Positions 1 to 6,195 of a stretch of 11,740 nt of DNA are shown in pieces. Origin of the DNA: Caulobacterales bacterium RIFOXYB1_FULL_67_16 (GTDB lineage: Bacteria; Pseudomonadota; Alphaproteobacteria; Caulobacterales; Caulobacteraceae); the NCBI GenBank assembly GCA_001796045.1, contig MGLN01000054.1, forward strand, positions 2,455 to 14,194, read 5' to 3'. Each line of letters begins with the position of its first letter. Within the stretch, counting starts at the first letter, position 1. The notes under the pieces are model-generated. The model had not been told where the DNA came from. It was given only the letters and a program-made list of their open reading frames with translations, and ran no database searches. The translations under genes and the position numbers were made by a program.

Positions 1-1289
1 CCCGCGCCTATCCCGACAAGATGCTGCACCTCTATGTGGCGCCCGAAGGCGAGCGCCAGCGCATCTGGCTGTTCGACGTCTCGCAGCAGAAGTCGATGGA
101 GCTGCAGCTGTCCCAGGCCCAGAAGATGCAGGCCGTGGGCCAGCTGGCCGGGGGCGTGGCGCACGATTTCAACAATCTGCTGACGGCCATCCAGCTGCAG
201 CTGTCGGGCCTATTGGAACGCCACCCGGTGGGCGACCCATCGTATGAGGGGCTGAACGAGATTCGCCAGACGGCGATCCGCGCCGCCGATCTGGTGCGCA
301 AGCTGCTGGCCTTCTCGCGCAAGTCCACCGTCCGCCGCGAGCGTCTGGACCTGGGCGAACTGGTCGGCGAGTTCGCCGTCCTGCTGCGCCGGCTGCTGCG
401 CGAGGACGTGCGGCTGGAGACCGACTACGGCCGCGACCTGCCGGTGGTCTTGGCCGACAAGAGCCAGCTGGAGACGGCGGTCATGAATCTGGCCGTCAAC
501 GCCCGCGACGCCATGCGCGGCGTGGTCGAGCCGGGCGATGCGGTCGTGACCATCACCACCCGCCGCCTGACCGCCCAGCAAGCGCGCGAAATGGGTTGGG
601 CCGCCGCCCCGACCGACGAAGTCGCCCTGATCGAAGTGTCCGACACCGGCCCCGGCGTGCCGCCCGAACTGGTGGACAAGATCTTCGAACCCTTCTTCAC
701 CACCAAGGCGGTGAACGAGGGCACGGGCATGGGTCTGGCCACCGTCTACGGCATCGCCCAACAGGCCGGCGGCCATATCTCGGTCAGCAATATCGAAGGC
801 CCCCACGGCATGAGCATGGGCGCCGCCTTCCGCATCTTCCTGCCCGCCGCCGGCGAGGCGGAACTGGCCGAGGTCCAGCCGGTCGAGGTCAAGGTCAAGG
901 CGCCGCGCGACCTGTCGGGCGCCGGCCGCATCCTTTTCGTCGAGGACGAGGACGCCGTGCGCGGCATCGCCGCCCGCCTGCTGCGCCAGCGCGGCTACGA
1001 GGTGATCGAGGCCGCCGACGGCGAGGAGGCCCTGATCCTGGCCGAGGAGCACGCCGGCCAGATCGACATGATGATCTCCGACGTCATCATGCCCGGCCTG
1101 GACGGCCCGTCGCTGTTGAAGAAGGCGCGCAAATATCTGGGCGACGCCCCGGTCATGTTCATCTCGGGCTATGCCGAAAGCGACTTCTCGGACCTGCTGC
1201 AGGACGAGGTCGGCGTCTCCTTCCTGCCCAAGCCGCTGGACATCAAGACCCTGGCGGAACGAGTGAAACAGGAACTGCACGCGGGCTGA
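1..1289 (+). CDS. cckA: CckA hybrid histidine kinase, C-terminal part (5' end outside window)
   Basis: The frame is already open at the first bases (RAYPDK precedes the Met at 21), so this is the 3' part of a longer gene. Counting from that Met there are 422 residues. The dimerisation/phosphoacceptor segment has His48 in GGVAHDFNNLLTAI. The ATPase domain has an N-box around Asn156-Asn160, a G1 box DTGPG at 208-212, FEPFFTTK at 222-229 and a G2 box GTGMGLA at 234-240. A C-terminal receiver domain (about 303-418) has the acidic pair in VEDED, phosphoacceptor Asp354 in SDVIMPG and Lys403 in PKP. This order, and the GGVAHDFNN and GTGMGLATVYGI signatures, are typical of CckA. CckA is the membrane kinase/phosphatase that passes phosphate from His to its own Asp, then to ChpT and on to CtrA and CpdR. 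Membrane and PAS segments would lie upstream of the window. The chpT gene lies 3.2 kb downstream on the other strand. A different hybrid kinase of the same class is possible but less likely. Confidence 0.93.
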   Translation, partial: RAYPDKMLHLYVAPEGERQRIWLFDVSQQKSMELQLSQAQKMQAVGQLAGGVAHDFNNLLTAIQLQLSGLLERHPVGDPSYEGLNEIRQTAIRAADLVRKLLAFSRKSTVRRERLDLGELVGEFAVLLRRLLREDVRLETDYGRDLPVVLADKSQLETAVMNLAVNARDAMRGVVEPGDAVVTITTRRLTAQQAREMGWAAAPTDEVALIEVSDTGPGVPPELVDKIFEPFFTTKAVNEGTGMGLATVYGIAQQAGGHISVSNIEGPHGMSMGAAFRIFLPAAGEAELAEVQPVEVKVKAPRDLSGAGRILFVEDEDAVRGIAARLLRQRGYEVIEAADGEEALILAEEHAGQIDMMISDVIMPGLDGPSLLKKARKYLGDAPVMFISGYAESDFSDLLQDEVGVSFLPKPLDIKTLAERVKQELHAG

Positions 1290-1327
1290 GGCAAAGCGCC
1301 GCTCGCCTGCGACCGCGAGACGGGCTT

Positions 1328-1335
1328 GCTAAAAG
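1328..1335 (+). promoter_or_regulatory. possible -10 element for the DUF885 gene
   Basis: GCTAAAAG matches seven of eight positions of the Caulobacter housekeeping -10 consensus GCTANAWC and lies about 50 bases before the ATG at 1386. I see no convincing TTGAC-like -35 at the right distance. It is a motif match only. Confidence 0.3.
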
Positions 1336-1368
1336 GCGGCGAACCTCGATCAATGGCCGCCTTGGTTC
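1333..1368 (+). repeat. two interleaved inverted repeats upstream of the DUF885 gene
   Basis: AAGGCGGC (1333-1340) is the exact reverse complement of GCCGCCTT (1356-1363). GAACC (1341-1345) is the exact reverse complement of GGTTC (1364-1368). The order is A-B-A'-B', so the two hairpins interleave rather than nest and would probably exclude each other. They end five bases before the Shine-Dalgarno sequence. There is no T-run after either, so a cckA terminator is not clearly supported. Chance cannot be ruled out for the 5-base pair. Confidence 0.45.
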
Positions 1369-1372
1369 AGAT

Positions 1373-1378
1373 GAGGGG
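1373..1378 (+). promoter_or_regulatory. Shine-Dalgarno sequence GAGGGG
   Basis: GAGGGG lies seven bases before the ATG at 1386. It decides the start of the DUF885 gene against the in-frame ATGs at 1353 and 1371 and the TTG at 1326. Confidence 0.7.
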
Positions 1379-1385
1379 CTCCGCC

Positions 1386-3185
1386 ATGATCGATCGCCGT
1401 CGCCTGATGATGTCCGCCGCGGGAGCGGGCGCCCTTTCGGCCCTGGCGCCCCTGGCCCAGGCGAGCGACGCCGACGCCCGCCTCAATGCCCTGATGGCCG
1501 GCTGGTTCGAAGCCGACCTCGACCGCAATCCCGAAGCCGCCACCAATCTGGGCCTGGACAGGGGCCACAAGGCCGACCGCGCCTCGCGTCTGTCGGATCG
1601 GTCGCGCGAAGCGTGGCAGGCGGAGCGCGAGGAGGCGACCCAACGGCTCGCCGCGCTTCAAGCCTTGGATCGCGACGGTCTGAGCGAGAACGGGACCGTC
1701 GACTATGAGGTGGCGCTGTTCAGAGCCGAATCCGCCGCGAGCGGCGCCGGCTTCGACTATGGAGCGGCGATCAGCGGCGGGCGGGCCGGTCCCTACGTGG
1801 TCAGCCAGCTGTCAGGCGCCTATTTCAACGTCCCCGACTTCATGGACACGCAACACCGGGTCGAAGACGCGGCCGGCGCGGAGGCTTTTCTGGCTCGGCT
1901 GTCGCAGTTCGCGCCCGCGCTGGACGGGGAGACGGCGCGGATCGAGGCCGATGCGGCCGCCGGGGTCGTGCCGCCGGACTTCGTGCTTGATCTGACTACC
2001 GGCCAGCTGAACGCGCTCGGCGACCAGCGGGCAAACGACATGGCCATGATCCGGACCCTGGCGCGCAAGGCGGCTGCCGCCGGACTGCCGGACCTCTATG
2101 CGGAGCGGGCCGCCGCCATCGTCGAGGCCGAGGTGAAGCCCGCGCTCGGCCGACAGATCGCGGCGTTGGAAGAACTGAAACCGCAGGCCGTGCATGACGC
2201 CGGCGTCTGGCGCCTGCCCGAGGGGGAAGCCCTCTACGCCCACACGCTGAAAACCTGGACCACCACCACCCTGACTCCGGCCGAGATTCATCGGATCGGG
2301 CTGGAACAGGTGGCCGAGATCAGCGCCGGCATTGACGCCATCCTGCGACGTCAGGGCATGACCGAGGGCGCGACCGGGGAGCGGATTGCGGCCCTGAATC
2401 GCGATCCGGCCCAGCTCTGGCCGAACACCGACGAAGGCAAGGCGGCGCTGCTGGACAGTCTGAACGCCCAGATCCGGGCGCTGGAGCCGCTGCTGCCGCA
2501 GATGTTCGGCCGGCTGCCGCGCACCGGCGTCGAGGTGCGGCGGGTGCCGCCGGCGATCGAAAACGGAGCGCCGGGCGGCTACTATCAGGGACCGCCACTC
2601 GATGGGTCACGCCCGGGCGCCTATTACATCAACCTCCGCGACACTGCGAACTGGCCGAAATTCAGCCTGCCGACCCTGACCTACCACGAGGCCTCGCCGG
2701 GCCATCATCTTCAGGTGGCGCTCCAGCGGGAGTCCGCCCACCTGCCCGAGTGGCGCCGCGCCAACGGCTTCTCGGCCTACAGCGAGGGCTGGGCACTTTA
2801 CGCCGAGGCGGTGACGGCCGACGACCTGGGGGTCTATGCCGACGACCCGCTCGGCCGACTGGGGTTCCTGATGTCCTACCTGTTCAGGGCCGTGCGGCTG
2901 GTGGTCGACACCGGCTTGCACGACAAGCGCTGGAGCCGGGAACAGGCGGTCGATTACATGGTGGCGTCGGGGGCCAAGCCGATAGGCTCGGCCAACAACG
3001 AAATCAACCGCTACACGGTCATGCCGGGCCAAGCCTGCTCCTACAAGATCGGGCAGACGGTGATCGCCCGCTTGCGTGCGGAGGCGCAGGCGCGACCCGG
3101 TTTCGACCTCAGGGCCTTCCACGACCGCATTCTGGCCAATGGGTCCGTCCCGCTGTCGGTGCTGCAAAAGATCATGACGGCTTGA
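1386..3185 (+). CDS. Tat-exported DUF885 family metallopeptidase-like protein
   Basis: A 599-residue protein of the DUF885 family, whose members resemble zinc peptidases; the substrate is unknown. The N-terminus has DRRRLMM (3-9), then a small-residue hydrophobic stretch and a likely signal peptidase site after AQA (24-26). This fits Tat export to the periplasm, with the mature protein starting near Ser27. The family signature HEASPGHH is at 434-441, giving likely metal ligands His434 and His440 or His441 with Glu435 as catalytic base. YSEGWALY at 465-472 gives Glu467 as a likely third ligand. Family blocks also appear around HDKRW (512-516) and NRYTVMPGQACSYKIGQ (541-557). Length is normal for the family and no key residue is missing. 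The ATG at 1386 is preferred because it has a good ribosome site and starts a proper signal peptide. It lies 96 bases after cckA on the same strand and converges on cheR with a 21-base gap. Peptidase activity is inferred from the motifs. Confidence 0.9.
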   Translation: MIDRRRLMMSAAGAGALSALAPLAQASDADARLNALMAGWFEADLDRNPEAATNLGLDRGHKADRASRLSDRSREAWQAEREEATQRLAALQALDRDGLSENGTVDYEVALFRAESAASGAGFDYGAAISGGRAGPYVVSQLSGAYFNVPDFMDTQHRVEDAAGAEAFLARLSQFAPALDGETARIEADAAAGVVPPDFVLDLTTGQLNALGDQRANDMAMIRTLARKAAAAGLPDLYAERAAAIVEAEVKPALGRQIAALEELKPQAVHDAGVWRLPEGEALYAHTLKTWTTTTLTPAEIHRIGLEQVAEISAGIDAILRRQGMTEGATGERIAALNRDPAQLWPNTDEGKAALLDSLNAQIRALEPLLPQMFGRLPRTGVEVRRVPPAIENGAPGGYYQGPPLDGSRPGAYYINLRDTANWPKFSLPTLTYHEASPGHHLQVALQRESAHLPEWRRANGFSAYSEGWALYAEAVTADDLGVYADDPLGRLGFLMSYLFRAVRLVVDTGLHDKRWSREQAVDYMVASGAKPIGSANNEINRYTVMPGQACSYKIGQTVIARLRAEAQARPGFDLRAFHDRILANGSVPLSVLQKIMTA

Positions 3186-3206
3186 CCGCCCTAGCCCTGA
3201 GGCCGT

Positions 3207-4022
3207 TCAGGCGGCGCGGCGCAGGGCCGAGGGCGATTTGACGTACAGGCCCTGGCGGCCGTTGACGGGACGGAAGGCGACGGTCTCGCCCTCCAGCTGT
3301 TCGTCCAGGCCCAGGAACAGACAGCCGTCGTCGACCAGGCGGCGCTCCAGTCCGTCCAGCACGCGGGCCCGACGCGCCGGCTCCATGTCGCGCAGCACAT
3401 TGCGGCAGAAGATGACGTCGAAGCGGGCCTCGTCGGTCGGCTCATCCAGCAGATTGGCGCGGGCGAACCGCACCCGGTCGGCCAGTTCCGCGCGGACCCG
3501 CCAGTTGTCCTCGGCCGGTTCGAACCAGCGCAGCATCGTATGTGCGGTCAGGCCGCGCTGGATTTCGAAACCGGTATAGAGGCCCGACCGGGCCTTCTCG
3601 ATGACCCGTTGGGACAGGTCGGTGGCGATCAGATCAACCGCGACGCCGGCATCCATGCCCGCCATGGCGATCGACCAGGCCTCTTGTCCCGTCGAACAGC
3701 CGGCGGACCAGACGCTGACCCGGCCGCCGGGCCGCGCCCGGCTCAGGGCCGGCAGCAGCTCTTTCTCAAGCACCGCGAAGGGCGCGCGGTCGCGTCGGAA
3801 CCAGGTCTCGATGTTCAGCAGGGCCTCGATCACCGACCAACCCAGGGAGGCGACCGGCTGGGCCCACAGATTGGCCAGCAGGGCCTCGACATTGGCGTAG
3901 CCCTCGCGCCGGGCGATCGGCCCCAGCCGGTGTTCGGCCAGATGAATCCGGTCCCGCGTCAGCCTGTAGCCGGCGCGGGTGGCCAAAAGTCCCTGAAGCC
4001 TGTCGAAGTCCTCCGGGGTCAT
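3207..4022 (-). CDS. cheR: CheR-type chemotaxis protein methyltransferase
   Basis: A 271-residue CheR homologue. CheR enzymes use S-adenosylmethionine to methylate glutamates on chemoreceptors. The N-terminal helical domain covers roughly residues 1-70. The block NIETWFRRD (70-78) corresponds to the family's N-x-T-x-FFR region. The SAM-binding motif is WSAGCSTGQEAWSIAM (105-120), followed by the acidic ATDLS (133-137) and FDVIFCRNVL (201-210). Length is typical. The ATG at 4022 overlaps the stop of the upstream response regulator in an ATGA tetramer, implying translational coupling. The frame stays open to 4436 upstream, but only as a shadow across cheY. No receptor, CheA, CheW or CheB is present in the window, so its methyl acceptor is unknown. 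In C. crescentus, as I recall, a cheR/cheY pair also sits beside chpT. Confidence 0.93.
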   Translation of the reverse strand: MTPEDFDRLQGLLATRAGYRLTRDRIHLAEHRLGPIARREGYANVEALLANLWAQPVASLGWSVIEALLNIETWFRRDRAPFAVLEKELLPALSRARPGGRVSVWSAGCSTGQEAWSIAMAGMDAGVAVDLIATDLSQRVIEKARSGLYTGFEIQRGLTAHTMLRWFEPAEDNWRVRAELADRVRFARANLLDEPTDEARFDVIFCRNVLRDMEPARRARVLDGLERRLVDDGCLFLGLDEQLEGETVAFRPVNGRQGLYVKSPSALRRAA

Positions 4023-4396
4023 GCCGCGATCGCGCCGACCTCCGTCAGTTTGGACAGCAGGATTTCGCCGTCGAACGGCTTCATCACATAGTCGTCGGCC
4101 CCGGCGGCCAGGGCCTCGGCGATCCGCTCGGGCCGGGTCTCGATGGTGCAGAACAGGATCTTGGGCGCGTCGCCGCCGGGCATGGCGCGCACGCGCCGCA
4201 GGAAGGTCAGACCGTCCATGACAGGCATGTTCCAGTCCACCAGCAGCATGTCGGGCATGACCCCGGCGCAGTAGGAGAGGGCCTCGGCGCCGTCCGCAGC
4301 CTCGTCGACGTCGTAGCCGAGACCCTCGACGATCCGGCGGGCCACCTTGCGGATGATCCGGCTGTCGTCGACGATGAGGCAGGTTTTGAAGTCCAA
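4019..4396 (-). CDS. cheY: CheY-like single-domain response regulator (TTG start)
   Basis: A 125-residue stand-alone receiver domain with no output domain. The acidic pair is Asp10-Asp11 (IVDDS), the phosphoacceptor is Asp54 (LLVDWNMPVMDG), the switch residue is Thr84 (FCTIE), the switch aromatic is Tyr103, and the conserved lysine is Lys106 (MKPFDG). All receiver residues are intact. The start is a TTG, supported by GGGGAG seven bases upstream, and I see no in-frame ATG or GTG that would work. It sits 90 bases after chpT and shares ATGA with cheR, so chpT-cheY-cheR is probably one transcription group. It resembles the alphaproteobacterial regulators often annotated as CheYIII. Phosphate could come from a CheA encoded elsewhere. 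Exchange with ChpT is suggested only by position. Confidence 0.92.
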   Translation of the reverse strand: MDFKTCLIVDDSRIIRKVARRIVEGLGYDVDEAADGAEALSYCAGVMPDMLLVDWNMPVMDGLTFLRRVRAMPGGDAPKILFCTIETRPERIAEALAAGADDYVMKPFDGEILLSKLTEVGAIAA

Positions 4397-4403
4397 GGCG
4401 AGG

Positions 4404-4409
4404 CTCCCC
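4404..4409 (-). promoter_or_regulatory. Shine-Dalgarno sequence GGGGAG supporting the TTG start of cheY
   Basis: On the minus strand GGGGAG stands seven bases before the TTG at 4396. This is the best evidence that cheY starts with TTG. Confidence 0.65.
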
Positions 4410-4463
4410 AGGGCGCCGGGCTTCCGCAGAAGTCACGCGTCTCGCACTATCGCCCGATTCCAG

Positions 4464-4478
4464 TTAACGAGTCGTTTG
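4464..4478 (-). promoter_or_regulatory. degenerate CtrA-like box between chpT and cheY
   Basis: Read on the minus strand this is CAAA-N7-TTAA, a half-perfect match to the CtrA consensus TTAA-N7-TTAA, centred about 75 bases upstream of the cheY start. The spacer contains a GANTC site (GAGTC, 4469-4473), and a second GANTC (GATTC) is at 4456-4460. GANTC is the CcrM methylation site in Caulobacterales. One half-site is poor, so binding is uncertain. Confidence 0.35.
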
Positions 4479-4486
4479 GAAACGCC

Positions 4487-5167
4487 TCAGAGGGGCATTC
4501 TGGCGACCAGGGCCACCCGCCCTTCCTCGACGATGGTGCGAAGCACCCCGCCCGCCTGGACCACGGTCAGCCACAGCCAGTAGGGCTGGATCCATTGACC
4601 GGCCAGACCGTCGGTCAGACGCTCTCCGGCGAGGCCCGTCACGGCTTCAGGCTTGAGCCGGGCGCGGGCGCCTTCCGCAAAGCCTTCGATGAACAGGGCC
4701 TCCCCGTCGATCCGCGTCTGGATCACGGCGTTGCCGCCCATCGGCAGGGCGCCGACCGTCAGATAGGCCAGATTGGTCAGGGCCCGCGCCTGGGGCTTGG
4801 AGAACTCGCCCTCGGTGATCCGCCAGTCCAGCGAGGCGCGGCCGCCCTCGGTCATGGCCAGAACCAGAGACCGCAACTCGGCGGCGGTGAAGCGCTCGCT
4901 GGTCGTCGCGGCGCCGAACGCCACGCGGGCGAAGTGGACCAGGGCCACCATCTTCTTCGCGCTCTGTTCGATCAGGGACAGGGCGTCATCGCGCATGTCC
5001 TGGGCCGCCGGATCGCGCATCAGGTCCAGCCCCGAGACGATGGCGCCCGACGGACTGATGAAGTCGTGGCACAGCTTGGCGGCGACATAGGTGGCCAGCT
5101 CGGTCCCGTCGACGGGCAGATCAAGCGGGGTCTTGGCGGCGGCGGTCGGAGTCATGGAGTCGAGCAT
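4487..5167 (-). CDS. chpT: ChpT histidine phosphotransferase
   Basis: A 226-residue protein from the ATG at 5167, or 222 from the in-frame ATG at 5155. It recalls ChpT, the cytoplasmic dimeric phosphotransferase that takes phosphate from the CckA receiver and gives it to CtrA and CpdR. The phosphoacceptor is His34 in KLCHDFISPSGAIVSGLDL, within a helical hairpin (about 20-90). It is followed by a degenerate ATPase-like domain (about 95-226) with no N, G1 or G2 box, as expected because ChpT does not bind ATP. The block MRDDALSLI (58-66) and the ending RVALVARMPL are also ChpT-like. The start at 5167 has only a weak GAG-type ribosome site. The frame stays open far upstream to 5863, but that part is antisense to cysQ and is not credible. 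It heads a minus-strand group with cheY and cheR and diverges from cysQ. Confidence 0.92.
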   Translation of the reverse strand: MLDSMTPTAAAKTPLDLPVDGTELATYVAAKLCHDFISPSGAIVSGLDLMRDPAAQDMRDDALSLIEQSAKKMVALVHFARVAFGAATTSERFTAAELRSLVLAMTEGGRASLDWRITEGEFSKPQARALTNLAYLTVGALPMGGNAVIQTRIDGEALFIEGFAEGARARLKPEAVTGLAGERLTDGLAGQWIQPYWLWLTVVQAGGVLRTIVEEGRVALVARMPL

Positions 5168-5222
5168 ACTCTCGTCGGCGTTCGGGTCACAGTTCGTGTC
5201 GCGCGCGAAGCTGACGTGATTT

Positions 5223-5241
5223 GGCGGTTCATGGAACCGCC
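5223..5241. promoter_or_regulatory. 8-bp inverted repeat in the chpT/cysQ divergent promoter region
   Basis: GGCGGTTC-ATG-GAACCGCC is a perfect inverted repeat with 8-base arms and a 3-base centre. It lies 22 bases before the cysQ ATG and 55 bases before the chpT ATG. No T-run follows it, and it sits between two divergent starts. It could therefore be a dimeric operator or a 5'-leader hairpin of cysQ rather than a terminator. Confidence 0.45.
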
Positions 5242-5263
5242 CTGATGGTCTATCGAGCCCGGA

Positions 5264-6091
5264 ATGACGACCTCCCTCCCCCAAGTTCTTTCGCAAGACC
5301 TCGAGTCCGGCGCCCTGGCCCTGGCCATCGCCGAAATCGCTGAAGACGCCGCGCGCGTAATCCTGCCCTTCTGGCGCAACGACACCGCTGTCGAAACCAA
5401 GTCCGACGACAGCCCGGTCACCCAGGCCGACCGCGCCGCAGAGGCCCTGATTCTGGAGCGACTGGCCGCCCTCTATCCCGGCGTCCAGACCGTGGCCGAA
5501 GAGGCCGTGGCTGCGGACGGCGCTCCGGCCTCGGCCGACGACTGGTTCTGGCTGATCGACCCCCTGGACGGCACCAAGGGGTTCGTGCGCGGCGGCGAGG
5601 CCTTCACCGTCAACATCGCCCTGATGCACGCCGGCTATCCGGTGGCGGGCGTGGTCACGGCGCCGGCGACGGCGACCACCTGGCGCACCGATGCGCCGGG
5701 CGGCGGCGCCTTCCGCCGCCAGTTCGGCGAGCAGCAGCAGGGCGAGGCCCATTCCGGCGCCGAGTGGCGGCCGATCAGGGTGCGCGACCGCCCGCAGGAG
5801 GGCATGGCCCTGCTCAGCCACAGCGTCACCGACGAGGAGGCCGCGCGCCTGGCCGCCCGCCACGGCTGCACCCGCTGGCAGGGCACGGACTCCTCGCTGA
5901 AGTTCTGCCTGATCGCCGAGGGCCGATTCGACGCCTATCCGCGCTCGGGGCCGACCTCCGAATGGGACACGGCGGCGGGTCAGGCCGTGCTGGAGGCGGC
6001 CGGCGGCCGCGTCCTGGCCGACGACGGACGGCGCCTGGCCTATGGCAAGCCGAACTTCCTCAACGGCCCCTTCGTGGCCATGGGCGGCTGA
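5264..6091 (+). CDS. cysQ: CysQ 3'(2'),5'-bisphosphate nucleotidase
   Basis: A 275-residue member of the inositol monophosphatase/FIG superfamily that matches CysQ. The enzyme hydrolyses 3'-phosphoadenosine 5'-phosphate (PAP) to AMP in the cytoplasm, clearing a by-product of sulfate assimilation and acyl-carrier-protein loading. Metal-binding motifs are intact: DSPVT (49-53), the acidic pair AEE (78-80), DPLDGTKGF (99-107) and GPTSEWDTAAGQAVLEAAGG (229-248). DPLDGTKGF and the spacing to EWDTAAG are typical of CysQ rather than of inositol monophosphatase SuhB. The start has only GGA immediately before it, so translation may depend little on a Shine-Dalgarno. It diverges from chpT over 96 bases and ends at a strong hairpin 18 bases past the stop. 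No sulfur genes lie beside it. Confidence 0.92.
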   Translation: MTTSLPQVLSQDLESGALALAIAEIAEDAARVILPFWRNDTAVETKSDDSPVTQADRAAEALILERLAALYPGVQTVAEEAVAADGAPASADDWFWLIDPLDGTKGFVRGGEAFTVNIALMHAGYPVAGVVTAPATATTWRTDAPGGGAFRRQFGEQQQGEAHSGAEWRPIRVRDRPQEGMALLSHSVTDEEAARLAARHGCTRWQGTDSSLKFCLIAEGRFDAYPRSGPTSEWDTAAGQAVLEAAGGRVLADDGRRLAYGKPNFLNGPFVAMGG

Positions 6092-6109
6092 TCCGCTCGA
6101 AATGCGACC

Positions 6110-6139
6110 GACGGCGGGTGAGGATTCTCGCCCGCCGTC
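6110..6139 (+). terminator. strong hairpin after cysQ
   Basis: GACGGCGGG (6110-6118) pairs with CCCGCCGTC (6131-6139). The stem continues through a T-G wobble and GAG/CTC to a GATT loop, giving about 13 consecutive pairs. It starts 18 bases after the cysQ stop and is followed by only a short ATT, so it may need Rho or act mainly as an mRNA end. Confidence 0.65.
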
Positions 6140-6146
6140 ATTCCCG

Positions 6147-6154
6147 CCTATATG
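6147..6154 (+). promoter_or_regulatory. possible -10 element for nadE
   Basis: CCTATATG matches six of eight positions of GCTANAWC and lies 41 bases before the nadE ATG, just past the cysQ hairpin. No clear -35 is seen. Confidence 0.3.
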
Positions 6155-6165
6155 GAGATCGACGA

Positions 6166-6179
6166 CCGGCGCGCGCCGG
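6166..6179. repeat. 14-base perfect GC palindrome in the nadE leader
   Basis: CCGGCGCGCGCCGG is its own reverse complement and ends 16 bases before the nadE ATG. It could be an operator, or chance in GC-rich sequence. With no loop it is not a good RNA hairpin. Confidence 0.4.
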
Positions 6180-6195
6180 AGCAGCGGACGATCCC

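Noticed and set aside
210..1280. Minus-strand frame of 356 codons antisense to cckA
   Set aside because: It is a shadow of third-position GC bias and has no recognisable domain. The plus-strand kinase motifs are clear.
1302..1319. Hairpin CTCGC-N8-GCGAG after cckA
   Set aside because: A five-pair stem with an eight-base loop and no T-run is weak evidence for a terminator.
3186..3211. Hairpin CCTGA-N6-TCAGG as a terminator between DUF885 and cheR
   Set aside because: The stem is only five pairs, overlaps the cheR stop codon and has no T-run. It is too weak to annotate.
5168..5863. N-terminal extension of the chpT frame across cysQ
   Set aside because: The extension is antisense to conserved cysQ motifs and has no ChpT-like sequence. 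ChpT length fits the start at 5167 or 5155.
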